From contig NZ_JBGGGT010000002.1 in assembly GCF_041276405.1 (NCBI RefSeq), positions 1,711,001-1,775,000 of the forward strand: DNA of 64,000 nt, given 5' to 3'. Positions 63,195 to 64,000 of the stretch are shown in pieces. The notes under the pieces are model-generated. The model did not search any database, had not been told where the DNA came from, and saw only the letters and a program-made list of their open reading frames with translations. Each line of letters opens with the position of its first letter. Within the stretch, counting starts at the first letter, position 1. Position numbers and translations under genes: made by a program. The DNA is from Microvirga sp. TS319 (GTDB taxonomy: Bacteria; Pseudomonadota; Alphaproteobacteria; Rhizobiales; Beijerinckiaceae).

Positions 63195-64000
63195 TCAACC
63201 GCCTTCTGCAACCTTCTTCGCCGGTGCTTTCTTGGCTGCGGGTTTTTTCGCCGCCGTCTTTACGGCCGTCTTCTTTACCGCCGTCTTCTTCACCGCGGTC
63301 TTGGCCGCTGCCTTCTTGGCGGGAGCCTTCTTCGCGACGGCGGCCTTCTTGGCAGGAGCCTTGCGGCCGCGGGCGGATTTCTTGGACGGGCCTGCCGCCC
63401 GGCGGACCTTCAGCAGCTCGATGGCCTCGTCCAGCGTCACCGCTTCCGCGGCCATCGTCCGCGGCAGGGTGGCGTTGGTCTCGCCGTCGGTGACGTAGGG
63501 ACCGAAGCGCCCGGCCTTCACCACGATGGGCTTGCCCGATTCGGGGTCGTCACCCAGCGGACGGCCCGGATCGGCGGCGCGGCGGGCGTTGCCGCCACCG
63601 CTTTCCTTCGCGACGATCAGGTCGATGGCACGATTGGCGCCGATCTCCAGCACGTCGTCGCCGGGGCCCAGATTGGCATAGGTCTTCCCGTGCTGCACGT
63701 AAGGCCCGTAGCGGCCGATGCTCGCCAGGATCGGCTCGCCCGATTCCGGGTGCGTCGCCACGTGACGGGGCAGCGAGAGAAGCTTGAGCGCCTTTTCCAG
63801 ATCCACCTGCGAGGGCGCAAGGCCCTTCGGTAGGGAGGATCGCTTGGGCTTCTCGCCCTCGCTCTCGCTCTCGCCGAGCTGCACGAAGGGGCCGAAGCGG
63901 CCGTCGCGCAGGGTCACCTGCTGTCCGGTCTCCGGATCCTCGCCCAGGACCTTCACGCCGGGCTGACCGCCGTTTTCGGACGAGCCTTCCCCGTCGCCGT
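63195..64000 (-). CDS. topA: DNA topoisomerase I, C-terminal part (5' end outside window)
   Basis: The last 268 codons of topA, open to the window edge. Repeated topoisomerase C-terminal modules are visible: VTLRDGRFGPFVQLGES, ILASIGRYGPYVQHGK and IVVKAGRFGPYVTDGE, each with the GRxGPYV core. These non-zinc C-terminal repeats bind single-stranded DNA. They are followed by a Lys/Ala-rich tail of about 50 residues (AKKAAAKTAVKKTAVKKT), again like the HU protein at 53.7 kb. The catalytic domain lies outside the window. Confidence 0.95.
   Translation of the reverse strand, partial: GDGEGSSENGGQPGVKVLGEDPETGQQVTLRDGRFGPFVQLGESESEGEKPKRSSLPKGLAPSQVDLEKALKLLSLPRHVATHPESGEPILASIGRYGPYVQHGKTYANLGPGDDVLEIGANRAIDLIVAKESGGGNARRAADPGRPLGDDPESGKPIVVKAGRFGPYVTDGETNATLPRTMAAEAVTLDEAIELLKVRRAAGPSKKSARGRKAPAKKAAVAKKAPAKKAAAKTAVKKTAVKKTAVKTAAKKPAAKKAPAKKVAEGG

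Overview
The window is 64 kb of GC-rich chromosomal DNA from an alphaproteobacterium of the order Hyphomicrobiales (Rhizobiales). Supporting markers are an EcfG-type sigma factor with GGAAC-N16/17-CGTT promoters, the aapJQMP amino-acid transporter, a PopZ-like DUF2497 protein, EipB, DivK beside DUF3572, a phasin with a PhaR-like operator, and the rnr-DUF983-nudix-rpmG block. The dense family of palindromic intergenic repeats (AGCATCGGAC... / GCGCATCGTGCG...) and the gene content fit Microvirga or a close relative in the Methylobacteriaceae. That genus call is an inference, not a proof. No plasmid, phage, insertion-sequence or CRISPR signature is visible; most genes are chromosomal core or near-core.

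Layout. 1-5.8 kb: receiver-domain fragment, small membrane protein, YidB-like protein, an EcfG sigma factor with a NepR-like N-terminal extension, RtcB RNA ligase and an M10/RTX metalloprotease. 5.8-8.5 kb (minus strand): TPR lipoprotein-like protein, DoxX, ECF sigma factor and anti-sigma factor, the last three coupled by ATGA overlaps. 8.6-11.5 kb: lipid-linked sugar transfer trio (ArnT-like, GT2, LAB_N). 11.5-19.3 kb: cystathionine beta-lyase, aapJQMP, sulfurtransferase, alanyl-tRNA editing protein. 19.9-26.2 kb: tRNA-Asn, tRNA-Cys, a PCMT-family gene, tolC, popZ-like, valS. 26.7-34.2 kb: mntH, biotin-dependent carboxylase alpha subunit, small genes, membrane J-protein, D,D-carboxypeptidase. 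34.3-38.2 kb: phasin, clpS, clpA. 38.4-49.5 kb: flavin reductase, GNAT/DUF482 protein, GDPD-RidA pair, eipB, dinB, DUF3572, divK, adenine deaminase, FUSC protein and small genes. 49.5-54.3 kb: small membrane protein, SGNH hydrolase, Tyr/Gly-rich exported protein, a degraded sugar-acid locus (two gene stumps plus a DenD-like dehydrogenase) and an HU protein with a histone-like tail. 54.9-64 kb: rpmG, nudix, DUF983, rnr, candidate sRNA, parE, small membrane protein, mgtC-like and the 3' end of topA.

A recurring theme is general stress control. The window encodes an EcfG sigma factor whose N-terminus resembles its own anti-sigma factor NepR. Five EcfG-like promoters lie just upstream of a YidB-like protein, RtcB, two tiny membrane proteins and a terminator-bounded candidate small RNA. 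Three of these promoters match the consensus exactly. Other notable points are two PhaR-like operators overlapping the phasin promoter, a candidate structured RNA downstream of divK, an in-frame tandem duplication after the carboxylase stop codon, a deletion scar joining two gene 3' ends, and an intergenic repeat whose TAG termini act as the stop codons of ten genes.
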